Notes: generated by a model not told the origin, from the sequence alone. Shown: positions 16,721-27,200, counted from the first letter of the stretch. The stretch: DNA of 64,000 nt from an uncultured Spartobacteria bacterium (GCA_937960895.1 CALCJD010000109.1:1-64000); one strand, 5' to 3'. A program made the numbers and translations.

Positions 16721-17827
16721 ATGATTATCGGTGTCCCCAAAGAAATCAAAGAGCAGGAGTTTCGTGTGGCCCTGCTTCCTTCCGGCGCCTACCAACTCAG
16801 CCGCAGGGGTCACAAAGTGCTGGTGGAGACCAATGCCGGAGCCGGCATCGGCTTCAGCGACGCCGATTATGCCAAAGCCGGGGCGGAAATTGTCGCCGCG
16901 CACGAGGAGGTGTTTGCCCGGGCGGAATTGATCGTGAAGGTCAAGGAACCCCTGCCCTCGGAATACCCGCTGCTGCGTCCGGGTCAGATCCTCTTCACCT
17001 ACCTGCACCTGGCGGCCAGCAAACCGCTCACCGAGGCGCTCATGGCGTCCGGGGCAACCTGCATCGCCTACGAAACGGTCAAGGTCGACCGCCGCCTGCC
17101 GCTGCTCGAGCCCATGAGTGAAATTGCCGGCCGCATGTCGGTGATCGTGGGCGGATATTTCCTGGCCAAGCACCATGGCGGCAAGGGCGTGTTGCTGGGC
17201 GGCGTGCCCGGCGTGCTGCCCGGCAAGGTGGTGGTGATCGGAGGCGGCACCAGCGGCGTGAACGCCGCCCGCATGGCCACCGGACTGGGGGCCGACGTGA
17301 CCATCCTCGAAGTGGACCTCGAACGCATGCGGTTCCTCGACATCACGATGAGCACCGCCCACACCCTGTTTTCCAGCGAGGCCAGCCTTGTCGATCTGCT
17401 CCCGACCACGGACCTGCTCATCGGCGCGGTGCTGGTGCCGGGCGCCAAGGCGCCGAAACTGATTTCCCGCGAGATGCTGCGCCTGATGAAACCGGGCTCG
17501 GTGCTGGTGGACATCGCCATCGACCAGGGCGGCTGCGCCGAAACCTCCCGGCCCACCACCCACGAGGATCCCATCTTCGTGGAGGAGGGAGTCACCCATT
17601 ACTGCGTGACCAACATGCCCGGCGCCTACGCCCGCACGGCCACCCAGGCCCTGACCAATGTCACGTACCGCTACATCGAAACCCTGGCCGAAGCCCCCCT
17701 GGCCGAGGCGGTGCGCCGCCAGCCCGCCCTCCTCCATGGCATCGAAATCATGGAGGGAAAATTGACGTGCCTGGCAGTGGCGGAAGCGCACGGAATCGGG
17801 TACGCTCCGGTTCCCTTATCCGCATGA
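16721..17827 (+). CDS. ald: Alanine dehydrogenase
   Basis: 368 residues. MIIGVPKEIKEQEFRVALLPSG is the standard start, the substrate-binding region includes VKVKEPLPSEYPLLRPGQ, and the NAD(H) fold has IGGGTSGVNAARMATGLGA (about 170-188). It reversibly deaminates L-alanine to pyruvate and ammonia with NAD+. The length is normal (about 370). It overlaps proA by 4 bp (GCATGA), which suggests translational coupling of two amino acid genes that are not directly in one pathway. The 79-bp gap upstream shows no clear regulatory element. Confidence 0.96.
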   Translation: MIIGVPKEIKEQEFRVALLPSGAYQLSRRGHKVLVETNAGAGIGFSDADYAKAGAEIVAAHEEVFARAELIVKVKEPLPSEYPLLRPGQILFTYLHLAASKPLTEALMASGATCIAYETVKVDRRLPLLEPMSEIAGRMSVIVGGYFLAKHHGGKGVLLGGVPGVLPGKVVVIGGGTSGVNAARMATGLGADVTILEVDLERMRFLDITMSTAHTLFSSEASLVDLLPTTDLLIGAVLVPGAKAPKLISREMLRLMKPGSVLVDIAIDQGGCAETSRPTTHEDPIFVEEGVTHYCVTNMPGAYARTATQALTNVTYRYIETLAEAPLAEAVRRQPALLHGIEIMEGKLTCLAVAEAHGIGYAPVPLSA

Positions 17828-19095
17828 GTCTCGCAGATCAGATCCTGGAAATCGGTCAAAAAGCCCGCCGCGCCTCCCGCGCGCTGGCCATTTTGCCGGC
17901 CACAACCAAAAACGCCGTCCTCGACGGCATGGCGGACGCCTTGGTCGCCCGCACGCCCGCCATCCTCGAAGCCAACGCCCGCGACATCGCCGGCGCCGAA
18001 GCGCACGGACTCTCCAAGGCCGCCATCGACCGCCTGCGCCTCACCGAGGCCCGCCTGGCCGCCATGGCCGACGACGTCCGCGCCGTCGCCCGCCTCACCG
18101 ACCCCGTGGGGGAGGTCATCACCGAATGGACCCGCCCGAACGGACTGCGTATCGCCAAGGTGCGCGCCCCCATCGGCGTCATCGGCATCATCTACGAATC
18201 CCGGCCCAACGTGACCAGCGACGCCGCCGTGCTTTGCATCAAGACCGGCAACGCCGTCATCCTCCGCGGCGGTTCGGAGGCCTTCCATTCCAACACCGCC
18301 ATCGCCGACGCCCTCCAGGCCGGCGGGGCCTCGCGCGGACTGCCCGATGACGCCGTACAGCTCATTCCCACCACCGACCGTGACGCGGTCCGGCTGATGG
18401 CGGAGATGGACAAATACCTCGATCTCATCATTCCGCGCGGCGGCCGGTCGCTCATCGAAACGGTGGTCCGTCACGCCCGCATGCCCGTCATCAAGCATTA
18501 CCACGGCGTGTGCCATGTCTATGTCGACAACCGGGCCGACCTGCGGATGGCGGAAAAGATCGCCCTCAACGCCAAGGTCCAGCGGCCCGGCGTCTGCAAT
18601 GCCATGGAGACGCTCCTCGTCCATCACGAGGTGGCGGAGGGATTCCTCGCCCTGGCCGCGCCGGATTTTGCCCGGGCCGGGGTCGCCATCCACGCCGACG
18701 AGGCCGGATTCGAAATCCTGTCGCGCCTCAACTATCCGGCGCTCCACCGCGCCACCGAGGAGAGCTGGACCACCGAATACCTTGATCTCATCATGTCGCT
18801 CCGGGTCGTCCGGAACCTGGAGGAGGCCGTCGAGCACATCGAGCGTTACGGTTCGCACCACAGCGACGCGATCATCACGAAGGATGCCGACACGGCGGAG
18901 CGTTTCCTCAACGAAGTCGACTCGGCCACGGTCTACTGGAACGCCTCGACGCGTTTCACGGACGGCGGCCAGTTCGGATTCGGCGCCGAAATCGGCATCA
19001 GCACCGACAAGCTGCATGCCCGCGGGCCCATGGGACTCGAGGAACTGACCACCTACAAATATCAGATCCGCGGGGACGGTCAGGTTCGCGAGTGA
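17824..19095 (+). CDS. proA: Gamma-glutamyl phosphate reductase
   Basis: 423 residues of the aldehyde dehydrogenase superfamily. ARAPIGVIGIIYESRPNVTSD is a signature of ProA, and the catalytic cysteine is in VQRPGVCNAMETLLVHH (near residue 258). The late SATVYWNASTRFTDGGQFGFGAEIGIS in pieces is also diagnostic. It reduces L-glutamyl 5-phosphate to the semialdehyde with NADPH, the second step of proline synthesis. proB is not in the window. The ATG at 17824 overlaps the ald stop; a longer in-frame reading starts inside ald and is rejected. acyP starts 1 bp after the stop. Confidence 0.96.
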   Translation: MSLADQILEIGQKARRASRALAILPATTKNAVLDGMADALVARTPAILEANARDIAGAEAHGLSKAAIDRLRLTEARLAAMADDVRAVARLTDPVGEVITEWTRPNGLRIAKVRAPIGVIGIIYESRPNVTSDAAVLCIKTGNAVILRGGSEAFHSNTAIADALQAGGASRGLPDDAVQLIPTTDRDAVRLMAEMDKYLDLIIPRGGRSLIETVVRHARMPVIKHYHGVCHVYVDNRADLRMAEKIALNAKVQRPGVCNAMETLLVHHEVAEGFLALAAPDFARAGVAIHADEAGFEILSRLNYPALHRATEESWTTEYLDLIMSLRVVRNLEEAVEHIERYGSHHSDAIITKDADTAERFLNEVDSATVYWNASTRFTDGGQFGFGAEIGISTDKLHARGPMGLEELTTYKYQIRGDGQVRE

Positions 19096-19096
19096 C

Positions 19097-19369
19097 ATGA
19101 AGGCCACCCAGGTTTTCTACGAGGGACGCGTGCAGGGGGTGGGATTCCGCTATTCGGTGCGGCGCATTGCGACCGCCTACGAGGTCTGCGGCTGGGTGCG
19201 CAACCTTCCGGACGGCCGTGTGGAGCTTCAGGTGACCGGCGAACCCGACGAGGTGAAGGCCTTTTTGGCGGACATCCGGGAAAGCTCGCTTGCCGGACAC
19301 ATCACGGCGGAGCAGACTTATTCCATCGACATCGACAAACCCTTCAAAGGCTTCCAGATTCTCCCATGA
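19097..19369 (+). CDS. acyP: Acylphosphatase
   Basis: 90 residues, the family's normal length. The phosphate-binding VQGVGFRYSVRRIA (Arg near 20) and the catalytic Asn in GWVRNLPDGRVEL (near 38) are both present. It hydrolyses acyl phosphates such as acetyl or carbamoyl phosphate. It begins directly after proA, whose substrate is an acyl phosphate. Its stop overlaps the ABC ATPase start by 4 bp, so ald-proA-acyP-ABC-bioD read as one transcript. Confidence 0.94.
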   Translation: MKATQVFYEGRVQGVGFRYSVRRIATAYEVCGWVRNLPDGRVELQVTGEPDEVKAFLADIRESSLAGHITAEQTYSIDIDKPFKGFQILP

Positions 19370-20217
19370 GCGCAGTTTCCATCACCGGCCTCACCAAACT
19401 TTATCCGGTCCCCATGCGGCGGCAGAAGGTCGTCGCCGTGAAGGATCTCAACCTCGAAGTCGCGGAAGGCGAGGTCTACGGTCTGCTGGGTCCGAACGGT
19501 TCGGGAAAAAGCACCACCCTGAAGATTCTCCTCGGACTGGTCACCCCGACCCGCGGCGAAAGCAAAATCTTCGGGCAGGACAGCCGCGACTACCGCAGTC
19601 ATGACAACGTCGGATTCCTTCCCGAAAACCCCTATTTTTACAAATACCTCACCGCCGAGGAAACCCTGCGCTTCTACGGAAAAATCTGCGGCCTGAAGGG
19701 ACGCAAGCTGGAGGAACGCATCAGCGAACTGCTGGCCCTCGTCGGCATGGAGGACGCCCGCCACCGCCGCGTCGGCGGCTATTCCAAGGGCATGCTCCAG
19801 CGCATCGGCCTGGCCCAGGCCCTCATTCAGGATCCCCGCCTGCTTGTCCTTGACGAGCCGACCGCCGGCGTCGATCCCCTCGGATCCCGGCAGATCCGCG
19901 ATCTGATCCTGGAGCTGAAAAAACGCGGCAAAACCGTCCTTCTCACCTCCCACCTGCTTGAGCAGGTCCAGGAGGTCTGTGACCGCGTCGGCATCATGGC
20001 CCGCGGTGTGATGATGCGCGAGGGCCGCCTTGAGGATCTGGTCACGGTCGAAGGGCGCACCGAATACGTGGTGGAAAACGCCCCGCCGGAACTCGCCGGC
20101 AAGATCGAGGAATTGGTCAAAGCCTCCGGTGGAACCTTCGTGGAAGCCCGCAAGGCCCAGATGACCCTCGAAAGCGTGTTCCTCGCCGCCGCCGAGGAAC
20201 ATCACCGCCGGTCGTGA
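19366..20217 (+). CDS. ABC transporter ATP-binding protein
   Basis: 283 residues. Walker A is GPNGSGKSTT (about 43-52), the signature is YSKGMLQRIGLAQAL (a common variant of LSGGQ in drug and ABC-2 exporters), and Walker B is LLVLDEPTAGVDPLG. The C-terminal 70 residues resemble the regulatory tail of DrrA/CcmA-like ATPases. It should energise an ABC-2 type exporter, but no permease is encoded beside it; it is sandwiched with 4-bp overlaps between acyP and bioD. The partner must be elsewhere, or the protein works without one. Substrate unknown. Confidence 0.88.
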   Translation: MSAVSITGLTKLYPVPMRRQKVVAVKDLNLEVAEGEVYGLLGPNGSGKSTTLKILLGLVTPTRGESKIFGQDSRDYRSHDNVGFLPENPYFYKYLTAEETLRFYGKICGLKGRKLEERISELLALVGMEDARHRRVGGYSKGMLQRIGLAQALIQDPRLLVLDEPTAGVDPLGSRQIRDLILELKKRGKTVLLTSHLLEQVQEVCDRVGIMARGVMMREGRLEDLVTVEGRTEYVVENAPPELAGKIEELVKASGGTFVEARKAQMTLESVFLAAAEEHHRRS

Positions 20218-20837
20218 AATGTTTTGTCACCGGCACCGACACCGGTGTCGGAAAAACCTACGTCACCGCCCTGCTCACCCGGGCGCTGCGTGCAACCGGC
20301 CTCGATACGGTCGCCCTCAAGCCCATTTGCTGCGGTCCGCGCGATGACGTCGACGCCCTCTGCGCGGCGTCCGAAAACGAACTCAGTCCCGACGAAACCA
20401 ATCCCGTCTGGCTCCGGGCCCCCACGGCGCCGCTGGTGGCCGCCCGCCGCGAGAATGCCCGGGTCGATCTCGACGCGCTCGCCGAATGGTTTTCCCGAAT
20501 CCGGAAAGGCCGTCGGTCCCTCCTGGTGGAAGGCGTGGGCGGCTGGGCCGTCCCGTTGGCTCCCGGCAAAACCTCCGCCGATCTCGCCGTCCTTTTCGGT
20601 CTGCCGGTGCTGGTGGTCATCGCCAACAAACTCGGCTGCCTGAATCACACCCTGCTCACGGTGGAAAGCCTCCGCGCCCGCGGTCTGACCTGCGCCGGTT
20701 TGATCCTCAACTCCCTTTCCCCCGACGATTCCCTCGCCGCACAAACCAACCGCGAAATCCTGCAGGAATTTTGCGATGCTCCGATTTTGTTTGAGGTGCG
20801 GCCCGGTCAGACTTCCCTCCCCCTGGGCGTCGGATAA
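20214..20837 (+). CDS. bioD: Dethiobiotin synthetase
   Basis: 207 residues from a GTG start. The P-loop is GTDTGVGKTYV (about 7-17), and VEGVGGWAVPLAPGKT carries the second nucleotide-binding motif typical of BioD. It closes the ureido ring of biotin precursor with CO2 and ATP. No other biotin gene is visible nearby. The GTG overlaps the stop of the ABC ATPase by 4 bp. It is convergent with the metallophosphoesterase at 20874; the 36-bp gap holds no obvious strong terminator. Confidence 0.92.
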   Translation: MKCFVTGTDTGVGKTYVTALLTRALRATGLDTVALKPICCGPRDDVDALCAASENELSPDETNPVWLRAPTAPLVAARRENARVDLDALAEWFSRIRKGRRSLLVEGVGGWAVPLAPGKTSADLAVLFGLPVLVVIANKLGCLNHTLLTVESLRARGLTCAGLILNSLSPDDSLAAQTNREILQEFCDAPILFEVRPGQTSLPLGVG

Positions 20838-20873
20838 GACCGCAGGGCCGGCCCGATCGAAATCCGGTTCCGC

Positions 20874-21896
20874 TCAGATCTCAAACCGGTCGACCCACTC
20901 GCGTTTTTCATGACAGCGGATCCGCAGGGTCATGGCGCCGGAGGGTTCGATTTCCAGCAGGGCGGAATGACTGCCGGGTGAGCGGTCGGGTTCAAGGGCG
21001 GAGATATTGAACTGGCGGAGATTCTGACCGTCGACGCCGTGCACGCGCTCCCACGGGTCGTCCTTGTTCCACACGAGGTCGCCGATGTGGGCGTGACCGT
21101 GCAAAGTCACCCGCACATTGGGCGGCAGGGGCAGCATGTGCGCCTGGAGGGGGGACGGTTTTTGTCCTCCCGGAAACGCGTAATGCGACGCCACGATCAC
21201 CGGACCGTCCCACATTCCCAACCGGCGCGAAAGCCCGGCGTAGTGGTCCGGACCATACGGATACGCCTGTCCGTCCCGGACTCCGCCGTGCGTGGTCCAC
21301 CAACCTCCGCCCGGATCGGCGTGGTCACCGAGAAAAACCACCAGGCATTTTCCAAAGCGCCGCAAAAAATAAAAATCCTCGAGCCGTTCCTGAACATGCC
21401 AGCCCGGTTCCTTCCGGGCGGCCTCCCAGAGGGGCAGATGACAGACCCCCGTCTTGCGCCGGACATCCAGGTCATGGTTGCCGAGCAGGTAACACACCGG
21501 CGCCTGGCAGCGCCTGAGTTCACTGAGAAAGAGGGCGGTCACCTGATCCAGCAGTTCCCGGTCGGCACTCCGCAGGGCGTCCCCCAGACACCAGACGGCG
21601 TCCAGCGGAAGGTTCAGGCTCAGGATGTCATCGACCGCCCCCTGCAAAACCTGACGGCCGCGTTCCGCGGTGGGTGGCTGAATGTCGGAGATCACCCAGG
21701 CCCTCAAGGGGCGGGAGCCGTCCGCCAGCTGCGGGATGTCTTCCCAGTTTGCGATGGAAACCAGGGCGTTCAAGAGGCAGGGCAAAGGGTTGAGCGCTTC
21801 ATGGACAGAAATCCCATCGAAAAAAGAGGCCCGGCGGGAATCCGTCAAGTCCGGGATGGATGTTCCGGGGCACGGGAACACCAGGACGACCGGCAT
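20874..21896 (-). CDS. Calcineurin-like metallophosphoesterase
   Basis: 340 residues. The metallophosphatase core begins near residue 66: AWVISDIQP (Asp, with Gln where His is more usual), VWCLGDALRS, YLLGNHDLD, VIVASHYAF and TLHGHAHIGD. The core motifs fit a two-metal phosphoesterase, but the first motif reads D-I-Q instead of D-x-H, which may alter metal binding. The first 60 residues have no recognised domain and the true start could be further in. Substrate is unknown. It is divergent from malQ, with 86 bp between. Confidence 0.75.
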   Translation of the reverse strand: MPVVLVFPCPGTSIPDLTDSRRASFFDGISVHEALNPLPCLLNALVSIANWEDIPQLADGSRPLRAWVISDIQPPTAERGRQVLQGAVDDILSLNLPLDAVWCLGDALRSADRELLDQVTALFLSELRRCQAPVCYLLGNHDLDVRRKTGVCHLPLWEAARKEPGWHVQERLEDFYFLRRFGKCLVVFLGDHADPGGGWWTTHGGVRDGQAYPYGPDHYAGLSRRLGMWDGPVIVASHYAFPGGQKPSPLQAHMLPLPPNVRVTLHGHAHIGDLVWNKDDPWERVHGVDGQNLRQFNISALEPDRSPGSHSALLEIEPSGAMTLRIRCHEKREWVDRFEI

Positions 21897-21982
21897 TGCG
21901 GTCCGTCCCCCCGCCCCACCTCACCGCCCTCCCGGACCGACAAGAGGTTGTCAGAACCTGGGAAGCGTTGTAAGACGCGCAG

Positions 21983-23689
21983 GTGCTTGATTTGAATCCG
22001 GAAAGGAAGCTGGCGGGGGTGCTGGCCCCCGTCTTCGCGCTGAGGGGCAGGAACGATCTGGGAATTGGCGATACGGAGGCGGTCAAGGAACTGATCTCGT
22101 GGTCCGCGCGTCAGGGCCTGCGGGTGGTGCAGGTGCTGCCCATCAATGAAACCGGCAGCGACAGCAGCCCCTACAACCTGCTCAGCGCCATGGCGATCGA
22201 ACCGTCCACGCTGACAGTCACCCCGGAGGCTCTGCCGGATCTGCCGGCGGAGGATTTTGCCGCAATCACCGCCCGGGCCGACCTGGCCGCCCTCACCGAA
22301 GGACCGGTGAAATACGCCGCGGTGAAACAACTCAAGCGCGACCTGCTTTACGCGGCGTTCAAGAACTTCCGTTCGCGCGGCGGAGACCGGAAACGCGCGG
22401 AGGCCTTTGCAAAATTCGAACGGGAACATGCCGAGTGGCTCGCGGATTACGCCCTGCATCGGGCGCTCGTGAGCTGGCATGAGGAATCGGAGGTTTCCGG
22501 GGAATGGCCCGCGGAACACCGCTCGCCCCGGGCCGCCCGGGAGTGGCTGGAGCAATTGAATCCCGCCGGCCGCCGCCGCATGCGCGACCTGATGCGTTTC
22601 CATGCCTATGTGCAATGGGTGGCCTACAGCCAATGGCACGGGGTGCGGAAACATGCGGAACGGGAAAACGTCGCCCTGATGGGGGACGTGCCCGTGGGGG
22701 TGAGCATTTACAGCACCGACGTGTGGAAGGAGCCGGAAATTTTTGACACCGCCCGTTCCAGCGGCGCTCCGCCCGAAAAGGTGTTCAAGTCGGATCCCTT
22801 CACGGAAAAATGGGGGCAGAACTGGGGGTTTCCGCTGTACCATTGGGAACGGATGGCCGGCGACAACTACGCCTGGTGGCGACTCCGCCTCCGGCTGTTG
22901 ACAAGTGTCTTCCATCTGCTGCGCGTGGACCACGCCCTGGGGTTTTTCCGGGTCTACAGCTTCCCCTGGCGGCCGGAGGAAAACCCCAAATTCACCGACC
23001 TCAGCCCGGACGAGGCCCGCGCCCTCACCGGGGGCGAACTGCCGCATTTCGTCGATTACGACGACGACACCGACGAACACCGCGAGCACAACCGCCTCCA
23101 CGGCGAGAGGTTGTTCAAAATGCTCCTCGAAGGCATCGGGCCGCACCGCCTCATCGCCGAGGATCTCGGCGAAGTCGCCCCCTACGTGCGTCCCACCCTC
23201 GAGGCCCTGCAAATTCCCGGCTTCAAGATTCCGCAATGGGAGCGGCGCTGGGACCGGCTCATTCCCGGATTCGAATATCCGCGCCTGAGCCTGGCCACCT
23301 ACGCCACCCACGATCATGCCCCCATCAAGTCGTACTGGAACGACCTCAACGCGGCCGCCCACTCGGAAAACAGTCAGGTGAGGGACGCCGCCATCCACAG
23401 CATGTGGGAGCTGGTGGATTTTTGCGGGCGTCCCGATTTCAAACTCCCCCAGCCCTTCTCTCCCGAGGTCCACGCCCTTCTGCTGCGGGGGCTTTTTTCC
23501 TGCAATTCCTGGCTGGCGGTGAACATGATCACCGATGTGTTCGGCACGGAGGAACGGTTTAATGTGCCCGGTTCGTCCGGGGACGCCAACTGGACCCAAC
23601 GGATGCCCCCCATCGCCGAATGGGACACCTCTCACGCCGATTCCCTGGCCATTCTTCGTCAGGTCCTCGCGGAAACTGGACGCGTGTAA
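21983..23689 (+). CDS. malQ: 4-alpha-glucanotransferase (GH77)
   Basis: 568 residues from a GTG start. GH77 hallmarks are VQVLPINETGSDSSPYNLLSA in pieces near the N-terminus, the nucleophile region LRVDHALGFFRVYSFP, the acid/base IAEDLGEV, and the third acidic residue near YATHDHAPIKSYW. It transfers glucan segments between alpha-1,4-linked oligosaccharides in the cytosol, in glycogen or maltodextrin metabolism. The length is like the short bacterial MalQ forms. No other glycogen gene is nearby. The alternative of an inner start is unlikely because the first 30 residues already match the family (KLAGVLAPVFALRGRNDLGIG). Confidence 0.93.
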   Translation: MLDLNPERKLAGVLAPVFALRGRNDLGIGDTEAVKELISWSARQGLRVVQVLPINETGSDSSPYNLLSAMAIEPSTLTVTPEALPDLPAEDFAAITARADLAALTEGPVKYAAVKQLKRDLLYAAFKNFRSRGGDRKRAEAFAKFEREHAEWLADYALHRALVSWHEESEVSGEWPAEHRSPRAAREWLEQLNPAGRRRMRDLMRFHAYVQWVAYSQWHGVRKHAERENVALMGDVPVGVSIYSTDVWKEPEIFDTARSSGAPPEKVFKSDPFTEKWGQNWGFPLYHWERMAGDNYAWWRLRLRLLTSVFHLLRVDHALGFFRVYSFPWRPEENPKFTDLSPDEARALTGGELPHFVDYDDDTDEHREHNRLHGERLFKMLLEGIGPHRLIAEDLGEVAPYVRPTLEALQIPGFKIPQWERRWDRLIPGFEYPRLSLATYATHDHAPIKSYWNDLNAAAHSENSQVRDAAIHSMWELVDFCGRPDFKLPQPFSPEVHALLLRGLFSCNSWLAVNMITDVFGTEERFNVPGSSGDANWTQRMPPIAEWDTSHADSLAILRQVLAETGRV

Positions 23690-23699
23690 AGGAGGGATA

Positions 23700-23714
23700 C
23701 CCCCAATTTGGGGG
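23700..23714. repeat. Palindrome CCCCCAATTTGGGGG just after malQ
   Basis: Seven-base arms (CCCCCAA and TTGGGGG) flank a single T, starting 11 bp after the malQ stop. It could form a G/C-rich hairpin at the mRNA 3' end but lacks a T-tract, so it is not a standard terminator. Confidence 0.5.
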
Positions 23715-23716
23715 GG

Positions 23717-23745
23717 TTGACGGCTCGTACAAAGTGCTTTACCTC
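23717..23745 (+). promoter_or_regulatory. Weak candidate promoter of the HU/IHF gene
   Basis: TTGACG at 23717-23722 is followed after 17 bp by TACCTC at 23740-23745, about 100 bp upstream of the HU/IHF ATG. The -10 match is poor; the call rests on the good -35 and spacing. Apart from this and the palindrome just before it, the 154-bp gap shows nothing recognisable. Confidence 0.3.
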
Positions 23746-23843
23746 TGTGCCTTATCGGCATCAACGAGCAATTTGGAGGAATCGGGCGGTCGCCGAGCGG
23801 CCCGAATCATGCTTACAAAAATCGGCACAACCCACAATACCCC

Positions 23844-24185
23844 ATGGCAAACCTCACAAAACGCGATCTGGTAATGCGGATCAGCAAGGAAACCGGACTC
23901 GTCCAGCAGGACGTGTTCGACGTCATCCAGAAAACCCTCGACTACATCACTGACGCCCTCGCCCAGGGACAGGACGTGGAACTGCGCAACTTCGGTGTCT
24001 TTGAAGTGCGTCTCACGAAATCCCGGGTCGGACGCAATCCGCACAAGCCGGAAACCGACGTCCTCATCCCGGCGCGGGCCACGGTCAAGTTCAAGTCGGG
24101 CAAGGTGATGCGTCAACGCGTCCTCCTTCGGACGGAAAGCCTGAAAAACGCGCAAAACCTCGAAAAAAACAGCGCAGCAGCCTGA
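23844..24185 (+). CDS. HU/IHF family DNA-binding protein
   Basis: 113 residues. TKRDLVMRISKETGLVQQDV is the helical N-terminus of the family, and VELRNFGVFEVR plus SRVGRNPHKPETDVLIPAR form the DNA-bending beta arm with its proline tip. The basic VKFKSGKVMRQRV end follows. The extra 15 residues at the C-terminus are more than in standard HU (90). The NPHKP form of the arm is IHF-like, but alpha, beta and HU subtypes cannot be separated here. It works as an architectural protein of the nucleoid. It precedes uvrA by 20 bp on the same strand. Confidence 0.92.
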   Translation: MANLTKRDLVMRISKETGLVQQDVFDVIQKTLDYITDALAQGQDVELRNFGVFEVRLTKSRVGRNPHKPETDVLIPARATVKFKSGKVMRQRVLLRTESLKNAQNLEKNSAAA

Positions 24186-24205
24186 GATTTGCATAAAGTA
24201 ACGCG

Positions 24206-27200
24206 GTGTCTTCGTTCATCCGCGTTCTCGGCGCGCGCCAAAACAATCTTCAGGGAATCGATCTCGATCTGCCGCTTGGGCAGTTCATTGTCGTCACAGG
24301 TCCAAGCGGCAGCGGGAAATCCAGTCTCGCCTTCGACACGCTTTATGCCGAAGGCCAGCGGCGGTATGTTGAGACCTTCAGTCCGTACACGCGGCAGTTC
24401 ATGGAACGCATGGACAAGCCGAAGGCGGACCTCATTGAAGGCATCCCGCCCGCCATCGCCATCGAGCAGGCCAACAATGTCCGGACCACCCGCTCAACGG
24501 TCGGCACGATCACCGAGATCAATGACTACCTGAAGTTGTTTTTCCCCCGCGCCGCGCGGGCGTTCTGCCCGTCCTGCGCGCGGGAGATCCGCACGGAAAC
24601 CCCGGGGTCCATCGTGGACCACATCCTGGCGGAATGGCCGGGGCAACCCATCCTCATCACGTTCGGCATCCCGGTGCCGGCCAAAACGAAACCGGGGGAT
24701 TTTTTTGATTTCCTTCGCAGCCAGGGATATCTGCGCGTCTGGCTGGACGGCGCGGCCGTTCGGACGGACGAGGCCCCGCGCATCACCCGCCTGCCGGCGG
24801 TGGTTCCGGTCATTCAGGACCGCATCACCGTTTCCGTGCGGGAACGCGCGCGCCTCGCCGAAGCCGTGGAGTCGGCGCTGCGGTTCGGACAGGGAAAAAT
24901 CACCGTCCATCATCCGGACTCGGGCGCCCACCACCCGTACTCCGGCGGCTGGCATTGCGCCCACTGCGACATTTCCATCCGTCCGCCCAGCCCGGGCCTC
25001 TTCACCTTCAACAACCCGCTCGGCGCCTGTCCGGAATGCCGCGGGTTCGGCCGCATCATCGGCATCGACTGGAACCGGGTGATGCCCGACCGCTCGCTCT
25101 CCCTCGCGGAGGGGGTGGTGAAGCCGTTCCAGAGCGGTCAGTCGAAGGAATGTCAGGCCGACCTGCTCAGGGCGGCGGCCCGCCGGGAGGTGGACGTGCA
25201 TTGTCCGTTTGAGGAACTGCCCGAGGCGGACCAGAACTGGGTCATTCATGGCGAGGGGACGCCGGACATGTCCGGCGACGAGCTCTGGCAGAACGGCCTG
25301 TGGTACGGCGTGAAGGGTTTTTTCCAGTGGCTTGAATCGAAGAGCTACAAGATGCACGTGCGGGTCCTGCTGAGCCGTTACCGCAGCTACCAGCCGTGTC
25401 CGTCGTGCCACGGCGGACGGTTCCAGCCCGAGGCGCTCAACTACCGGCTGGAGCCCGCGCACAAAACGCTGCCGGAAATCGCCTCGACCGCGCTGCGGGA
25501 TCTTCAGGGGGTGCTCGAGGACGTCCGGCTGCCGGACGGCGATCCGAGCGCGGTGCTCCTGCGCGACCAGATCCTGTCCCGCGTGCGGTACCTCAACGAG
25601 GTGGGGCTTGGGTATCTCACCCTCGACCGTCCGACCCGCACGCTTTCGGGCGGGGAGATCGAGCGGGTGAACCTCACCACCTGCCTCGGTGCGTCGCTGG
25701 TCAACACGCTCTTTGTGATGGACGAGCCCAGCGTGGGCCTGCATCCGCGCGACACCGCGCAGCTCGTCCGGATCATGCACGCCCTGCGCGACAAGGGAAA
25801 CACCCTGGTTGTGGTCGAGCACGAGGAGGCCATCATCCGCTCCGCCGACCATCTGGTGGACATCGGTCCGGGCCGCGGCAAGGACGGCGGACGGCTCATG
25901 TTCAGCGGACCGGCCGCGGAGATCAAAAACTCGCTCACGGCCCAGTATCTGCACGGCGAAAAAACGATCCCCGTGCCCGCGAAACGGCGCCGTCCGAAGA
26001 ATTTCCTCAGGCTGCGCGGGGTCCGGCACAACAACCTGCGGAATCTCGACGCGGAAATCCCGCTCGACGTCTTCTGCTGCGTGACCGGTGTCTCCGGCTC
26101 GGGCAAGAGCTCGCTCATTCACGACGTGCTTTACCGCAACCTGGTCGGCGAGGCGCCGGACGAACATGACGCCCCCGGCTTCTGCCGTTCCATCACGGGC
26201 GACGAGGATCTCGGCGAAATCATCATGGTCGATCAGTCGCCGCTGGCCCGCAGTCCGCGCTCGACCCCCGCCGTGTACATCGGCGTTTACGACGGCGTGC
26301 GCGAACTCTTCGGCACGCAGCCGGAGGCGCTGGCCGCCGGACTGTCCCCGTCGTCGTTTTCCTTCAACGCCGGCGACGGACGCTGCGAACGCTGCACGGG
26401 TCTGGGCTACGAGAAGGTCGAAATGCAGTTTCTCAGCGACCTGTATCTGCGCTGCCCGGAATGCGAGGGCAAACGGTTCCGTCCTCACGTGCTGCAGATC
26501 CGCGTGCGCGGCAAATCGATTCACGACGTTCTGGAAATGACCGCGCGCGAGGCGCTCGAATTTTTCCGGGACCATCCGCGCATCACCGGCCCGCTGCAAC
26601 TGCTGGCGGACGTCGGCCTCGATTATCTGCGCCTCGGCCAGCCGGTCAATGCGCTGAGCGGCGGCGAATCCCAGCGCCTCAAGCTCGCCGCCCATCTCGC
26701 GGAGAAGCGCGAGACCGGCGCGCTGTTGATTTTCGACGAACCGACCACCGGCCTGCATTTCGACGACGTGGCCCAGCTGCTCAGGGTCTTCCAGCGCCTC
26801 GTCGACGAAGGCAACAGCCTCATTGTCATCGAGCACAACCTGGAGGTCATCAAGAGCGCCGACTGGCTCATCGACCTCGGCCCCGAAGCCGGCGACCAGG
26901 GCGGCCGGATCGTGGCCGCGGGCACGCCCGAGGCGGTGGCGAAGAACCCGGATTCGCTCACGGGAAAATTCCTCGCCCCGGTCCTGAAGGGATCCCGGTC
27001 CGCGCTCAAAGGAGCGGCGTCCCAAAAGGCGGAATCCCGGGACCGGCGCCCGGAGACCCGTGCCATCGCCGTCCGCGGCGCCCGCGAACACAATCTCAAG
27101 AACATCTCCGTCGAAATCCCGCGCGAGAAGATGGTCGTGGTGACCGGCCTCAGCGGCAGCGGCAAGTCGACCCTCGCCTTTGACATCCTCTTTGCGGAGG

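Noticed and set aside
23700..23714. Palindrome after malQ as a Rho-independent terminator
   Set aside because: It has a one-base centre and is followed by G and TTGACG rather than a T-tract, so it is kept only as a repeat.
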